64,000 bases of DNA from Brienomyrus brachyistius. Taxonomy: Eukaryota; Chordata; Actinopteri; Osteoglossiformes; Mormyridae. Below the pieces are notes generated by a model that was given only the letters and a program-made list of their open reading frames with translations, was not told where the DNA came from and ran no database searches. Shown here one piece after another: positions 12,290-24,179 of this stretch; the first letter of the stretch is position 1; each line of letters opens with the position of its first letter. Where the stretch lies: the NCBI RefSeq assembly GCF_023856365.1, contig NC_064539.1, positions 16,009,519 through 16,073,518 of the forward strand. The letters run 5' to 3'. The translations under genes and the position numbers were made by a program.

Positions 12290-12672
12290 TGTGTGTGTGT
12301 GGTCCAGGTATACATTACGTTGTGGGGACATTTGTGATAAAAAAGCCTGTCGTTTTGACATTGTAGGGACCATTTTCCCATCCCCACAAGGGTAAATTCA
12401 ATTCTACAAAAATCTGTGATTACTATAAAAAAAACTAAAAATTCCCAAAAGACTTGGTTGGTTACTTATACCCAGCCGTAACCTTAATCATAAGTAACCA
12501 ACCAAGTCTTTTGGAATTTTTAGTTTTTTTTTTTTTATAGTAATCACAGATTTTTGTAGAATTGAATTTACCCTTGTGGGGATGGGAAAATGGTCCCCAC
12601 AACGTCAAAATAGCAGGCTTTTTATCACAAATGTCCCCACAACGTAATATATACCTGTACCCCACACACACA
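12290..12672. repeat. Large palindrome 1 (inverted repeat of a GGGGACC half-element)
   Basis: Left arm about 12290-12469 and right arm 12490-12672 are nearly perfect reverse complements around a 20-bp spacer (ACCCAGCCGTAACCTTAATC). Each arm carries 'TACATTACGTTGTGGGGAC', 'AAATCTGTGATTACTATA' and 'GGTTGGTTACTTAT' and ends in a CA/TG run. These blocks are the 5' half of the GGGGACC element seen intact at 50.5 kb. Only a few mismatches separate the arms. Confidence 0.9.
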
Positions 12673-12870
12673 GACATGTACTCATATCTTTGTGGGGACC
12701 ATCAATTAATTTCTATGGGCAAAACCGTAATCCCAACAATGACAACCATAACCCATACCCAGCCGTAACCTTAATTATGGGTTATGGTTGTCATTGTTGG
12801 GATTACGGTTTTGCCTATAGAAATTAATTGATGGTCCCCACAAAGATATGAGTACATGTCTGTGTGTGTG
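12663..12870. repeat. Large palindrome 2 (inverted repeat of the other GGGGACC half)
   Basis: Left arm 12663-12757 and right arm 12776-12870 are near-perfect reverse complements around CCCAGCCGTAACCTTAAT. The arms contain 'CTTTGTGGGGACCATCAAT' and 'CCGTAATCCCAACAATGAC', the 3' half of the same family. The spacer is the same central sequence as in palindrome 1. The two palindromes meet in a shared CA run at 12661-12672. Confidence 0.9.
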
Positions 12871-12929
12871 TGTGTGTGTTGTGCATGTTATGCATGCTGT
12901 GGTGAAAACAGACACAAGTGCCTTTGTGT

Positions 12930-13125
12930 CTCTGAAGGTGTGCTCCAGGGTAAGAGTGCTGAGCTTTTGTCCCAGGGTTGAGAGTGCTGAGGGTGTGCTT
13001 TGGGGTTAGAGCTCTGAGCATGTGATCCTTGGTGAGAGCGCTGAGAGTATCCTCTGGGGTGAGAGCGCTGAGAGTATCTTCTGAGTGCTGAGCATGTACT
13101 CTAGGGTCAGAGCGCTGAGTGAGTT
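12930..13125. repeat. Degenerate minisatellite, about 28-30 bp units
   Basis: Repeats of 'GAGAGCGCTGAGAGTATC' alternating with 'GAGTGCTGAGCATGT' and 'GGGGTTAGAGCTCTGAG', roughly six units with length variation. Open frames on the minus strand (13006-13266, 12824-13132) are by-products. Confidence 0.7.
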
Positions 13126-13129
13126 TTGG

Positions 13130-14069
13130 CACAAATACAGATGCCTGTGGCAGACATTTTTGAGGATGTTTTCTCTTGCCACAGTTTTTCCTTTATGTTT
13201 GTCAATAACTGGAAAATGCAGTGGTATTTTAGTGCTGGCAAATAAGCAAACACTCAGACAAATCATTTCGATGTGGAAAGAACAGACTCATTTAAATGAA
13301 AAACATTCCGCTCTAAGTTTATCAAAAGGTGATATTTTGTGTATATTTTCCTTTGGTATTTGATTTTACTGTATAAAAAAAGGTATCACATTATTACAAA
13401 TCTTAATTTTTTTTTTATGTAACAATACTTCTACCTATGAATAACATTTAAATGTTACATATTGTTTTTCATTTATAACTAGAGAAGTTCGGAGTGTTTG
13501 GGGTAGTGTTTTAATCATTTCTATTGTAATAAGAAAGAAATCTCAGCGAATACAATCATGAAGAGTGCATGCACTGCTTGCAAGGTACCTCACTGATTGT
13601 GGCTATGGCTGCTGGCGGAGATCTTGACGTGGAGAAGCCGTTGCTGTGGATACAAAGCCTCAGCATTTCGAAGGCCTCGGAGTTCATTTAGCGGTTTAAT
13701 GTCTCTTGCCATTGCGCTTTCAGACAGTCTGATTTCAGGCATAAATAAACCGTGATTCCCGGAGAGATGACAGGTTCGTCACTGACTGTACCCTAAACTT
13801 ATAATAACCTTATTTGCTTAAATTTCTTTTTATATTTAGCATAGTTATTATGTCAGTGAAACAGCCAGAGTTATGACCTCATCTTCCCTCCTTTAATTCG
13901 CCTGTGAAATTATACTGGGAGCAAAGCAAGCTGTAGATCTCCTTCCACCTCCTCTCTTCTGCTGGAAAGTGAAACCTTTTGTAATGCAAGCCAAGGCAAA
14001 TGAAACAGACGCTGCAGCAAAAGTAGTGTCTCTTTTTGGAACATCTGGCTGATTTTGTTTTCTGTAAGC
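13130..14069. other. No gene; possible conserved non-coding block at about 13560-13790
   Basis: The block 13560-13790 is free of recognisable repeats and rich in mixed motifs ('TTAGCGGTTTAATGTC', 'GGCATAAATAAACCGTG'). It could be regulatory, but this is only an impression of low repeat content. Confidence 0.2.
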
Positions 14070-14165
14070 TTTGTGGTGGGCTGCCATCCCATGCAGGGTC
14101 TTCCCCTGCCTTGCGCCCAGTACTACTTGGCTCAGCAGAACTGGGTGACCCCATACTGAATAACC
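14070..14165 (+). mobile_element. SINE 3'-half fragment
   Basis: 'GGTGGGCTGCCATCCCATG', 'CCCCTGCCTTGCGCCC' and 'CTGGGTGACCCCATACTG' follow the order of the fish SINE body and tail. The head is missing. Confidence 0.6.
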
Positions 14166-17100
14166 ACTAATTTATCCATATAATTCGAACCCGCAGTATT
14201 ATTTTTGTCTTGCAGCAGCTCACATCCTGGATTCCTTAACTTTTAAATCCATGCTTACCCGAATCTTATGAATATCACTAATATCAATGCTATCAATAGC
14301 AAGATATATAATGTCATTTTTTTAAGGGGCCTTGAACGTCCTACTTCCTCCTCCTAAACCTTGGTCTTCTATTGATGACACATTTCAGTGCCTGAACCGG
14401 CCCGGAATCTCATCATCGTGCGGCAATGTGACTGTATGTGTTCCTTTAACGTGATTCAGAATAGTTATCAACTCAATCCACTTGCAACTCTAGGGCTGCA
14501 TAAAATCTCAGCTTTTTTATGACTATGTGATACAGTATGTAACACTTGTAATACAAGTAGCATTGCTGGTTTGTGTAGATGGAGAATTTTTCAGGAAGTC
14601 ACTGCCATTTTCTTGAATATTTATTGGTCACTTTTGCAGTGCCTCAGTTGTCCAGATGAGGGCAGGGCAAACACATTTTTTGTGAAGGTGTGCAATGTCA
14701 GTAAATAGACCAATCTGTTTCATAGATAGGTTTCCTACAAATCTTTCATGAGTATAAAAGTTTAATCCATGATTAAGGAAATAATTTTTCCATATTAAAT
14801 GTCACCCCAAACTCTTATGTCCAAAGCTAATATTTATGTTAATCTTCAGAAGCAACAGGCTTATACGCAGATAAATATCTTGGAAAACTGCTTTGCATTG
14901 TATGTTCAGACTCATTTCATTAAATTAGTAGCATGCAGAAGAAATAAAAGCAAGATTTTTCTAGAAGGATCTGTGACTTCTACCATGCAAATAACAATGG
15001 TGGCTGATGAGGCCCAAGCCAAGAGGCGAGAATCTCCAGCGTTTTCGACCAAAACCTGGCAGATTCTGTAGTAACAGTGAAGAGCAGGAGGCTGCTACAC
15101 ATTTTTAGCCTAAGAGTAAAATCCTGAAAGCGGTCGACAAAGTAGACGATGTGGAAGAAATTGAACATCAAAACTCAGAATGTAAGCTGGAAGAGTGCAA
15201 AACCAAAGCAGGTTTTCTTTGAAATGCATTTTTGTCCCTCGTTGTATTAATTAGACACATTACCCCAACCTCCTTCCTTTAGGTTGCTTGCAGGCATGTT
15301 AACCATGTACATATGGGTCTGCCCCCCCCCCCCCCCCCCCCCCCGTCGCATTACATAAAGGGTTGCTCTCTTGTGTACTTGAACCCTGAACTAGCTTCTG
15401 TGAGCGTGGCTGCTGCCTGCTTTTTATTCTGATGGTTGTGTGCTTGGTAAGAAATAGACCCGTTATCCAGAATAATGGGGGTTGGTCTTGCTGGTTCTCT
15501 TACCCATTTAAGACTGATTACATGGCTTAGTGCCCACAAAGTGCCTGACTTTTTCTTCACGTCATGTATTTGCTCGCTGTTGTCGCGTCCCTGTTATTCC
15601 ACCAGCTCCCATTTTGTGTTAAAACTTGAAGTCCAGACCTGATATTGTTTTGTTTGCACGCAAAAATCCCCATGTCATTATTCAGATCCGCTAATTAAAA
15701 TGAATGGTCAGGGTGTATTTCAGCTGCCCCAGCATCATACCTGAAAGTCACATTGCTGAAGGGAAGAGATGCGGAGGGACCAATAAACTGTAGCCGTTTG
15801 TGTTGAGAAGAGAGCGACTTCACCATTAATTCAATCTGAACAGTGGCCTCCGAATACAGCTGGCAGAGCTGACGGGTTGGGGAGACGGGAGACCTTGTTA
15901 GCAGCCTCGGATGCCAGCTTCATCACAAAAATACCTTAAAACAAGCAAAAGCAGCTGCAGCCTCCCTCCCTCCCTGCTACAGAGGGTTCACTCAGGGGTT
16001 AGGGCGCTTTGGTGTCTCTGATGTGAGCTGGGCCTCCATGGCCCTTCCTATTGGCTGGTGGGCCTTCTGGAACCTTCTACGCCGCCACGTTATCCCATGT
16101 TCTTTGGACGTTGTAGATGGGTGGGAAGAAAATGGATTTGCCCAAATCGAATCCGAACTTCCATCAAATCATATGCTTTATCGCTTGGAGCCCCTGCCTC
16201 CAATTCTAATTTCTTTTCCATTTGTGATTTTCCACACGAAAGACTCATAAGTGAATTTTGAAATTGTCATACAAACTAATTGGCTTCCTTTTTGTAAGCC
16301 TGTTGTGACACTGAATGCATGGCTTTTAAGTGCAGTCTGAATAAGGCGGCATCGTCAGGTGAAACCTCATTCAAGGGTATCGGCAGTCTGCTCTTTGTAA
16401 GTTCTGTATCCCAAACACAGGACTGGGTCTCTGCAGTTTGGGCTAAAGAGTTTTTTTTTTTTTTTTTTTTAATTGTTGAAAAAAGTCATACTCATTTGGC
16501 TTTTGTGCTTTTATTTTCCGTTTTGTGTTCTGAATTATAAGCACAATAGATTGCAGATCGTCTAATATGAGTAAACATGTAGGGTCATTCCTCACGGCCC
16601 TGACCAGGCTATGCTGTTGGATGGATGGATGGATGAAAAATAAGATCATGTTGCATGCATAAGCTTGGGACATTTGCACATAATTAAACCAGCTGAGTAA
16701 TATATGACATTCTACTATGGATTCTACAGCTGTAACACAGCTGTTTGAACTTGATTCCCATTTTCCATTGCCGATTTAGACACATGTACAGTATATGGTG
16801 AGGACTCTAACTCCCTAGTGTGAGCAGATGAAAGCTTTCTGGGCAGAACTAGAATATTATGTAAGATCCATGCAAATATAAATAATTACAACACAAAGTA
16901 TGTATTTCTCTTTTGCTCTGTAATTTGTTTACTTTGGCGCAAATGGAAACATGATAGTTTCGTGTTTTAGGGCTGTACGGCTTTGTGGGAAATTAAGTCA
17001 TTAAGTTGTACAAATACAGCAGATCAATTTATTGACAGTGTGTTAAATGTATTTTATGGAATCACAGTCTTTTCCTGTATCCTTTTACAGTGTTTAGGAA

Positions 17101-18730
17101 TGTCCTTTGTCATCTCATATTTCTTTGCATGAGAGCCCAGTAGAGGTTATTTTATTTGAGCTTTTTTAATGTCACCTTTGTTTGATTTTCTGTTATTTGA
17201 AAATCAGTTAAGTTGTTGAAAGGTTAAGGTGCATAAACTTATGGCATGATTATAGCAACAGTGTTGCAGTGATTGCCACGCTTGTATCTGGATGCCTTGA
17301 GATAGGAGGATCATTCAGTAACTTGTCCTTTCTGCCAAAGTGAACCTTGTTCTTGAGCCTCAGTTTAACTGTACAAAATCTCGAGAGCCTTTCAGACCAA
17401 TGTTAAGTATGTGACTATTCACTGACAACATAAAAATGTTTTGATCCTCACAAGGATTCGTATTGTTCAGTGCTATTGCAGGAGATACTGAAAGCAGCTT
17501 CTTAGTCTGCTTCAATATCAAGGAAGAAAGAACAAGAACTAGTTAGAATTAAAGATGGAAATACACATGATAATTTTGTACATATCTTTTTTTTTGGGAA
17601 CTTACCAGTAACACCTTGTACTTTTTCCACCGTCATCCACTGTAAATTACATTTCTTGCATTTTGACCCCTTTAGCCGTGTATGTTAGTGTGCATACTAG
17701 CTGCTATTACATTAGCCATATTTAACGTGTAAATGCAGTGTTTCTTGTTATTCCGCCCTCTTCCCATTCCCTCTGTGCCCTCCCGCCCGCCCCCCATACT
17801 CCTTATTTAGTATCCAGCCAACAGCCCAACAGACATGAGGGTCGCCATTTTAAGCCCATTTGCTCATTGTTTTACACAAAGCATCATGCAGATATTTTGA
17901 TTTTCCTATTTATAGCTTTATACCGCTGGAAGTGAATTGAAGAGATACAAGTTAAATAGCTTTACTCTCAAGTAAAACAGCTAGTTACTACTTGCATTAA
18001 ATTGTGTGCAATTCTTAGTTGGAATCTACAGTAACCAGTTATTATCTGACTGAACATCGGCCTTCTTTGAGAATTGCTTCCCAAACGATATATTCTTCTG
18101 CGAGATCCTTTCATCAATGGCTTCTTCGGATGAACATGGTTGAGGCGTCGTTTGGTAGTTAAGTGGAAATTTCAGCAGCCTGAGTGGCTCTACAGAGGTC
18201 ATCGTCAGATCTCTGCTCCTCATAGACAATTCGGATGAGTGTCCTTTGCAATACAGCTTGACAGAGTTTTTGAAGCTGAGTGGGTAACATGCAGTGAGCT
18301 TCAGAAATGTAGCCTCCTGCTTTAATGGGCTCCCAGCTGAGACACTCTGAATGATGAACAGCTAATGTGTTAGTGGCCTGGAGAGTCTGTAGAGAAGGAC
18401 AAAGGGCTGTTTTGTAATGTACATCTATGTGACGCAGGTGTGTCAGTCATGATGGAATTTACATGACAAACATCTAGTAGCAATTTCAAAATGTGACATT
18501 CACTGGCAGTGATGTCCACTAACAGTTAAATGGCTGTGTGTCACAATAATGCATAATCAAGTTTCCATTTCCATCTGACATTGCTTTGATGCAATTGCTA
18601 AGAGAGTGCAAAGCGATATGGACAGGAAAATGTTAGATAAAGAATATTTGTGAAAGAAGGTTTTGGTGGGAGATGATAATATCGGTGAAATTTAAACCCT
18701 GGCCAAACTTATGATTATGTGTTGCTCAAA
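14166..18730. other. No gene; homopolymer and SINE-tail remnants
   Basis: Contains a 23-C run (15322-15344), a 20-T run near 16450, and an ATGG-type tail (16618-16636). The repeat-free block 15690-15960 is listed separately. I see no exon. Confidence 0.5.
15690..15960. promoter_or_regulatory. Candidate conserved non-coding element
   Basis: The block has homeodomain-type cores (CTAATTAAAATG; CATTAATTCAATC), an ACCAAT box and dense non-repetitive sequence between AT-rich flanks. This pattern is common in vertebrate enhancers but is not proof. Confidence 0.2.
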
Positions 18731-18734
18731 GTCG

Positions 18735-19612
18735 ATGATTCTCTCATACTCCCCAGTGATTCTCTTATACAGTGATTCTCTTATACTCCACAGTGATTCT
18801 CTTCTACTCCTCAGTGATGCTCTAATACATTGATTCTCTTACAGTATACTCCTCAGTGATTCTCTTATACTCCTCAGTCATGCTTTTATACAGTGATTCT
18901 CTTATCCTCCTCAGTGATGCTCTTATACAGTGATTCTCTTACAGTATACTCCTCAGTGATTCTCTTATACTCCTCCGTGATGCTCTTGTACAGTGATTCT
19001 CTAATACTCCCCAGTAATTCTCTTACTATAGCCTCAGGTCGCTAACCCTAATTTAGGGCCTTAGGGTGATGCATCAGGTTGTTGGACAGTAGAAAATATA
19101 CTACTAAAGTATAATAATTTGTGGTTTCCTATCCTAGAGAGGAACAGATCTGTCACAGAAACACATTTTGATGTCTGAAAACGCCATAGTTTTTCTAACC
19201 CTAACCCTAGCCTCAGTTCGCTAACCCTAACCCTAATTTTGGGCCTTAGGGTGAAACAACAGGCTGTTGGAAAGTAGGAAATATGCTACTACAGTATGCT
19301 AATCTGTGGTTATCTGTCCTATGGGGGACAAGACAAGTCATAAAAACCCAAGGTGATGCCTGAAAATGACATATTTTTTCTAACTATAACTATACTGTAT
19401 ACTCCTCAGTGATTTTTCTCATACTCCTCAGTGATGCTCTTATACAGTTATTCCCCTGTACTACTCAGTTATTGTTTTATACTACCTAGTGATTCCCTTA
19501 AACTCCTGTGATGCTCTTATACTCCTCAGTGATGCTCTTATACAGTGATTCTCTTATACTCCCTAGTGATTCACTTATACTCCTCAATGCTTCTCTTATA
19601 TTTCTTCTCAAT
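18735..19612. repeat. Composite minisatellite with a two-copy insert
   Basis: Outer blocks (18735-19025 and 19395-19612) repeat about 21-bp variants of 'GTGATTCTCTTATACTCCTC' and 'GTGATGCTCTTATACA'. Between them lie two copies of a 179-bp unit, starting near 19031 and 19210, each with CTAACCCTAA near its start and TTAGGGT shortly after. Confidence 0.85.
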
Positions 19613-21028
19613 AGTGTTTTGCCACCCACTTCATAAATCTCAGCATAATCTTCAACACTTTAAAGTTTCCTTTAAAAAAAAAAAAACAAAAAAGCACGCT
19701 CAGAATAGGAAATCTCCCACAATCAACCATGATAAAGACCCTCTGTCATGCTGTACGCAAACACAGAAACACTGCCTAGGGAGAAACATTCTCCCCCATG
19801 GAATGTAGGTCTTCGCTTTGTGATGTTTCAGTCATCGGGAGGCATGAGAACCGGAAGTAGCTTCGAGTCTCACAGATTGACCTGTTTCTCTCACTGTGCT
19901 CATAGCAGCATGTCAATATTATTTCTTCTGCTTCCATTACAATTTTATTAATAGAAATGTTGGTGCAATTCACAATATAGGACCATATAATACAAATTTA
20001 TATTATTATGCACAAAACAAGGGCCAATTTTCACATAATTCTCTGATAATCGCTAACTATATACTTTATTATTATATTGTGGTCACTCTTTTTCCTTAAA
20101 GTAATTTAAGTAGATGTTAGATTCATCAATTTATTACATTTATAAATGTAAATGTAACTGCATGATGGAAAAAGATCAGCAGTTGCTGGAGGGAGACTGG
20201 GAATAGTGGTGTTTGCTTTTTGGGAAGATGTCCCGTCTTGTTTGTAATATATACATTTTTTGTTCGTTTCCTGTACATAAAATGTACCTTCCATCTCATC
20301 TGTTATTCATTCTGGCGGGATACTAACATTCATTAAATTGCTGGTTACTTTTTGCTTCTGTGAAATACTATATAAATTATCGTTGTAAGTGTTGGCTTAA
20401 TTTACCTCTGCCTGTTATTATCGTGTCATCAAGCTAAGACTTTCAGTGCTTCTCTTTGAGGACATAACCTTACAGTGAAGATCTCAGCTGTGATCAAAAA
20501 GGAGAGGAGGTCCTGCCCCAAATCGCATCTCCTCCACTGCAGCTTGTTTTCTGCTTAGCTCTCTAAAGCCTTTGTCTAAAACAGCAGGCTAGCTGTGCTA
20601 ATAGCATGTTAAAACAGTAGTTTACGCAAGATATATTTGGCTCGCACAGTTGCCTTCCGAAAAAAATCTGTAGGAACTCCCAGGGGTGACATCTCCAGTG
20701 TTTACCCCACAGCAGATTTCTCGGGGTGTGAATTCCTAGCGCTCCGTGTTTTGCCCGTATGTGCTGCTGCTGGCCTTTCTGCAGAGCCTAACTGTTTACA
20801 GAAAACAATCCCAATAAGCCTCCAGGGAAGTGTCCCTAAACATACAAGCCATGCATCCAGCTGTGCTCTGAAATTTTTTGATAAATCAGACCTGTTTTTC
20901 TTGTTGCAACCAGTCAATTAACATAATAAATGCCATCTGTTTCTTTTTTTCTCTCAGTGTGTAATAAGTAGCAATAAATAACCACTTTATTGTAAGACGT
21001 TAAAATTCCCACAAGGATTTTTCCTTCC
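19613..21028. other. No recognised gene
   Basis: AT-rich sequence with a 13-A run near 19674. Open frames are short. Nothing supported. Confidence 0.5.
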
Positions 21029-21066
21029 CTCATTGGCTAAATTATCCTGAGAACTTATAAAAACTT
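21029..21066 (+). promoter_or_regulatory. Candidate CCAAT/TATA promoter upstream of dab2ip exon 1
   Basis: An inverted CCAAT box (ATTGG at 21032-21036) lies about 20 bp before TATAAAAA (21056-21063). A GC-richer stretch follows (21147-21440). The start codon is about 1.3 kb downstream, so this would imply a long 5' UTR or an unrecognised 5' splice. Such motifs are common by chance and no transcript evidence is available. Confidence 0.2.
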
Positions 21067-21139
21067 TCAATTTGTTTTCTCCTGAATTTTTTTTTTCTTT
21101 TTGCTTATCTTCTAACAAGTAAACTGCTCCACAAAAATG

Positions 21140-22359
21140 GCAATTCGTGTCATGCACGCACACTTCTGTGACACTCAGATGCTGTGTAATTCAAAATGGG
21201 CTCATGCTAGAGGACGCTGGTGAAATCGAGCAGCAGAACTCCCCTGGAACGCTTCTCAGGGGGGGCAGAAGAGGCGCGTTTTGGGGGGGGGGGGAAGCCT
21301 GTCAGGGTGGCACAGCGCCTGCTCACTCCGAGGGCCGCCCCCCTCTTTGTCCCTTCCTGGCTGCAACCGGCCCCGTCTGCCCCCCAGCTGCCGGACCTGA
21401 GCAGCCCCCCCTGGCCACTCTCAGCTTTGCTTGAAGCAAACGCCGCTTCCTCTGAGCAGGCTACCATGAAAACCTGGAATTAGCTAGGAGCCACCGGATT
21501 GGAACAGGATTGCAGATGCTTTGGAGTCCCTCAGAATTCAAGGCTCCCGCCATTCAGCTAGTCATTTAGCTTTTGAAACTTTTATTTAATCAAAAGTATT
21601 CATGGCATGTTTTCTTTCCAGTATCAGGATATAAGCATGACATTAAACATTTCTAGAAAAGTTCAGACCGCCAAACTATTTAAGTCTTGCAGACAGGCCT
21701 TGGTCGCGGTTGTCTGTCTGTTCGTAAATGAAATAAGATTCATTAGCCATATTTCTGACTGCCTTCTGACTGTACTCCTGTACTCACAACTCCAGCACTC
21801 AAGAAAATATGTTTAGCATTTATAATTTTATAATTGAATTATGTAGTTGGTACGAGTTGCTTTTTAAGAAAACATTATGGATCAGTTTGGTGCGGTACAG
21901 AATACAGAGATAGTCAGCAATAGCACATTTGACTTTTGGTTTAGATAATTCAGAGAATGATTTCCACATCTCATATTAGTTCTGCCTGAGTTCCATACAC
22001 TCCCATCCCAGGTCCGCCTTTGGCTTCACAGATCCACGCCAGGTTTTACCCTAAACCCAACTTTTGTTCTTTCATCAATGGCATACCAACTGCTTTTCTC
22101 GGTCCAAGTAAAACAGACTTATCTGCTGGAAGGGGGACTACATTGTTTGCTTCCTCTGGGAGTGAAGTTAATGTTTCTCAAGATTTCAAGCTCCTCTCAC
22201 CCACCGGAGCTGCGGAGAAGTGAGTGGATCATGAGACAAACAGCGATATTTTAGGGATCTGCTGCTGAAGTTTCACAAGTTTGGGAGTTGTGAGCAGAAC
22301 TTGTGGAGACAAGACAGGACGGGGCACAGCAACCGGGGGATTTGTGCCTGTTTTGGACT
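21140..22359 (+). other. Proximal upstream / probable 5' UTR region of dab2ip
   Basis: There is no recognisable coding exon before the ATG at 22360. The segment is GC-rich at 21230-21440, with a 12-G run at 21283, then mixed sequence. A GTGAGT motif at about 22219 could serve as a 5' UTR splice donor. An open frame at 22020-22223 is not similar to anything I know and is probably chance. Confidence 0.35.
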
Positions 22360-22480
22360 ATGTCGAGCACAGTGAGGAAAAGTTCTGGCAGACCCTCCTA
22401 CTACTACCGGCTACTGGGCCGGACCCGCTTACAGCGACAGCGCAGCCGATCTCGCAGTCGGAGTCGTCCTGCAAACAGGG
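22360..22480 (+). CDS. dab2ip: dab2ip coding exon 1 (start codon, N-terminal Arg/Ser-rich segment)
   Basis: This exon encodes residues 1-40 plus the first base of codon 41 of a DAB2IP/AIP1-type Ras GTPase-activating scaffold protein. In vertebrates DAB2IP turns off Ras and links TNF/ASK1, PI3K and Reelin-DAB1 signalling at membranes. The translation has a YYYRLL block at residues 14-19, then LQRQ and an alternating Arg/Ser run (R28-R36). That combination matches the long DAB2IP N-terminus and not SYNGAP1 or RASAL2 as I remember them. The ATG at 22360 has A at -3 and is the first ATG in this frame; the open frame upstream (from about 22303) has only a GTG. The donor follows AGG-G at 22481 and reads GTAACT, which lacks the usual +5 G and so looks moderate. 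The phase (1) fits exon 2 exactly. No other gene overlaps it. The paralogue (a or b) is undetermined. Confidence 0.93.
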
Positions 22481-23027
22481 GTAACTGCTACTGCCTGTCA
22501 CTCTCTGCCTCCCACACACTTCATAAAAACCTGTAGCCAGTTTCTCTTCTGGCTTCTAAAATGTGTTATGCTACTAGCTGACTCATTTAAACATTAATAA
22601 TACACCCTCTGGAAAAATCTGAAGTAATACACCTGAGATTGGGATTTGCATTGAATGGCCCAAAAATAAAGTAGGAAAATAAAACTTGATTCTGTTTTTA
22701 CTTGAACACGCTGCGATAAAGTGAGCACATCCATGTTGTGACACTGTCTTCTGTCTGAGTTACTGCTAATGGGCCGATTAGAATTCCTCCGTGCCGAATG
22801 CACTGTGTGAAGCAGGAAGGGAGACGCTCGGGGTCTCGTCCGCTTGTGGCATGTTGTGTACACACTATCCCTGTTGCTGGTGGCCGAGCTTCCTGTACTG
22901 CAGTGTGCGGGGTGAGTTAGAGCCCGCTTTGATCGTTCCTGGAATGGACCGAGCGCGGCCCCCCAGATGAGCTCTAGCTGACCTTCGCACAGTGTCATAA
23001 CAAGCAGCATGTGACGCTATTTGCCGT

Positions 23028-24140
23028 GCGCTGTGCCATCTGTCCCTGCCGTATTATCAGCTGTCGTGCTCTGTGCCAGCTGTCCCCTCCGTATTATCAG
23101 CTGTCGTGCTCTGTGCCAGCTGTCCCCTCCGTATTATCAGCTGTCGTGCTCTGTGCCAGCTGTCCCTGCCGTATTATCAGCTGCCGTGTCCTGCGCCAGC
23201 TGTCCCTGCCGTATTATCAGCTGTCGTGTCCTGTGCCAGCTGTCCCCTCCGTATTATCAGCTGTCGTGCTCTGTTCCAGCTGTCCCCTCCGTATTATCAG
23301 CTGCTGTGCCCTGTGCCAGCTGTCCCTGCCGTATTATCAGCTGTCGTGTCCAGTGCCAGCTGTCCCCTCCGTATTATCAGCTGTGGTGCGCTGTGCCATC
23401 TTTCCCTGCCATATTATCAGCTGCTGTGCCCTGTGCCAGCTGTCCCCTCTGTATTATCAGCTGCTGTGCCCTGTGCCAGCTGTCCCCTCCGTATTATCAG
23501 CTGCTGTGCCCTGTGCCAGCTGTCCCTGCCGTATTATCAGCTGTCGTGTCCAGTGCCAGCTGTCCCCTCCGTATTATCAGCTGTGGTGCGCTGTGCCATC
23601 TGTCCCTGCCATATTATCAGCTGCTGTGCCCTGTGCCAGCTGTCCCCTCCGTATTATCAGCTGCTGTGCCCTGTGCCAGCTGTCCCCTCCGTATTATCAG
23701 CTGCTGTGCCCTGTGCCAGCTGTCCCTGCCGTATTATCAGCTGTCGTGTCCTGTGCCAGCTGTCCCTGCCGTATTATCAGCTGTCGTGTCCTGTGCCAGC
23801 TGTCCCCTCCGTATTATCAGCTGCTGTGCCCTGTGCCAGCTGTCCCTGCCGTATTATCAGCTGTCGTGTCCTGTGCCAGCTGTCCCTGCCGTATTATCAG
23901 CTGTCGTGTCCTGTGCCAGCTGTCCCCTCCGTATTATCAGCTGTCGTGCTCTGTTCCAGCTGTCCCCTCCGTATTATCAGCTGCTGTGCCCTGTGCCAGC
24001 TGTCCCTGCCGTATTATCAGCTGTCGTGTCCTGTGCCAGCTGTCCCTGCCGTATTATCAGCTGTCGTGTCCTGTGCCAGCTGTCCCCTCCGTATTATCAG
24101 CTGTCGTGCTCTGTTCCAGCTGTATCCACCGTATTATTAT
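23028..24140. repeat. 40-bp minisatellite, 28 units, no internal length change
   Basis: The marker GTATTATCAG recurs every 40 bp exactly from 23051 to 24131; the last unit has an extra ATT. Units differ in a few positions (CCCTGCC or CCCCTCC; TGTCGTGTC, TGCTGTGCC or TGTCGTGCTC). A five-unit, 200-bp block is duplicated at 23301-23700, and a three-unit, 120-bp pattern repeats at 23701-24100. Because 40 is not divisible by 3 and the unit has no stop in the + direction, all three + frames stay open (383-427 codons). These are not genes. The array starts about 550 bp after exon 1. Confidence 0.95.
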
Positions 24141-24179
24141 CAGCTGCAGTGTTCGCGGCATTTACCTCACACCAGTGAA

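Noticed and set aside
22020..22223. 67-codon open frame just upstream of exon 1 as a separate small gene or uORF
   Set aside because: It starts at a non-ATG codon and resembles no known protein; it is most likely 5' UTR or upstream DNA.
22303..22359. N-terminal extension of dab2ip upstream of the ATG
   Set aside because: The frame is open but begins only with GTG, while the ATG at 22360 aligns with the known start of the family and has A at -3.
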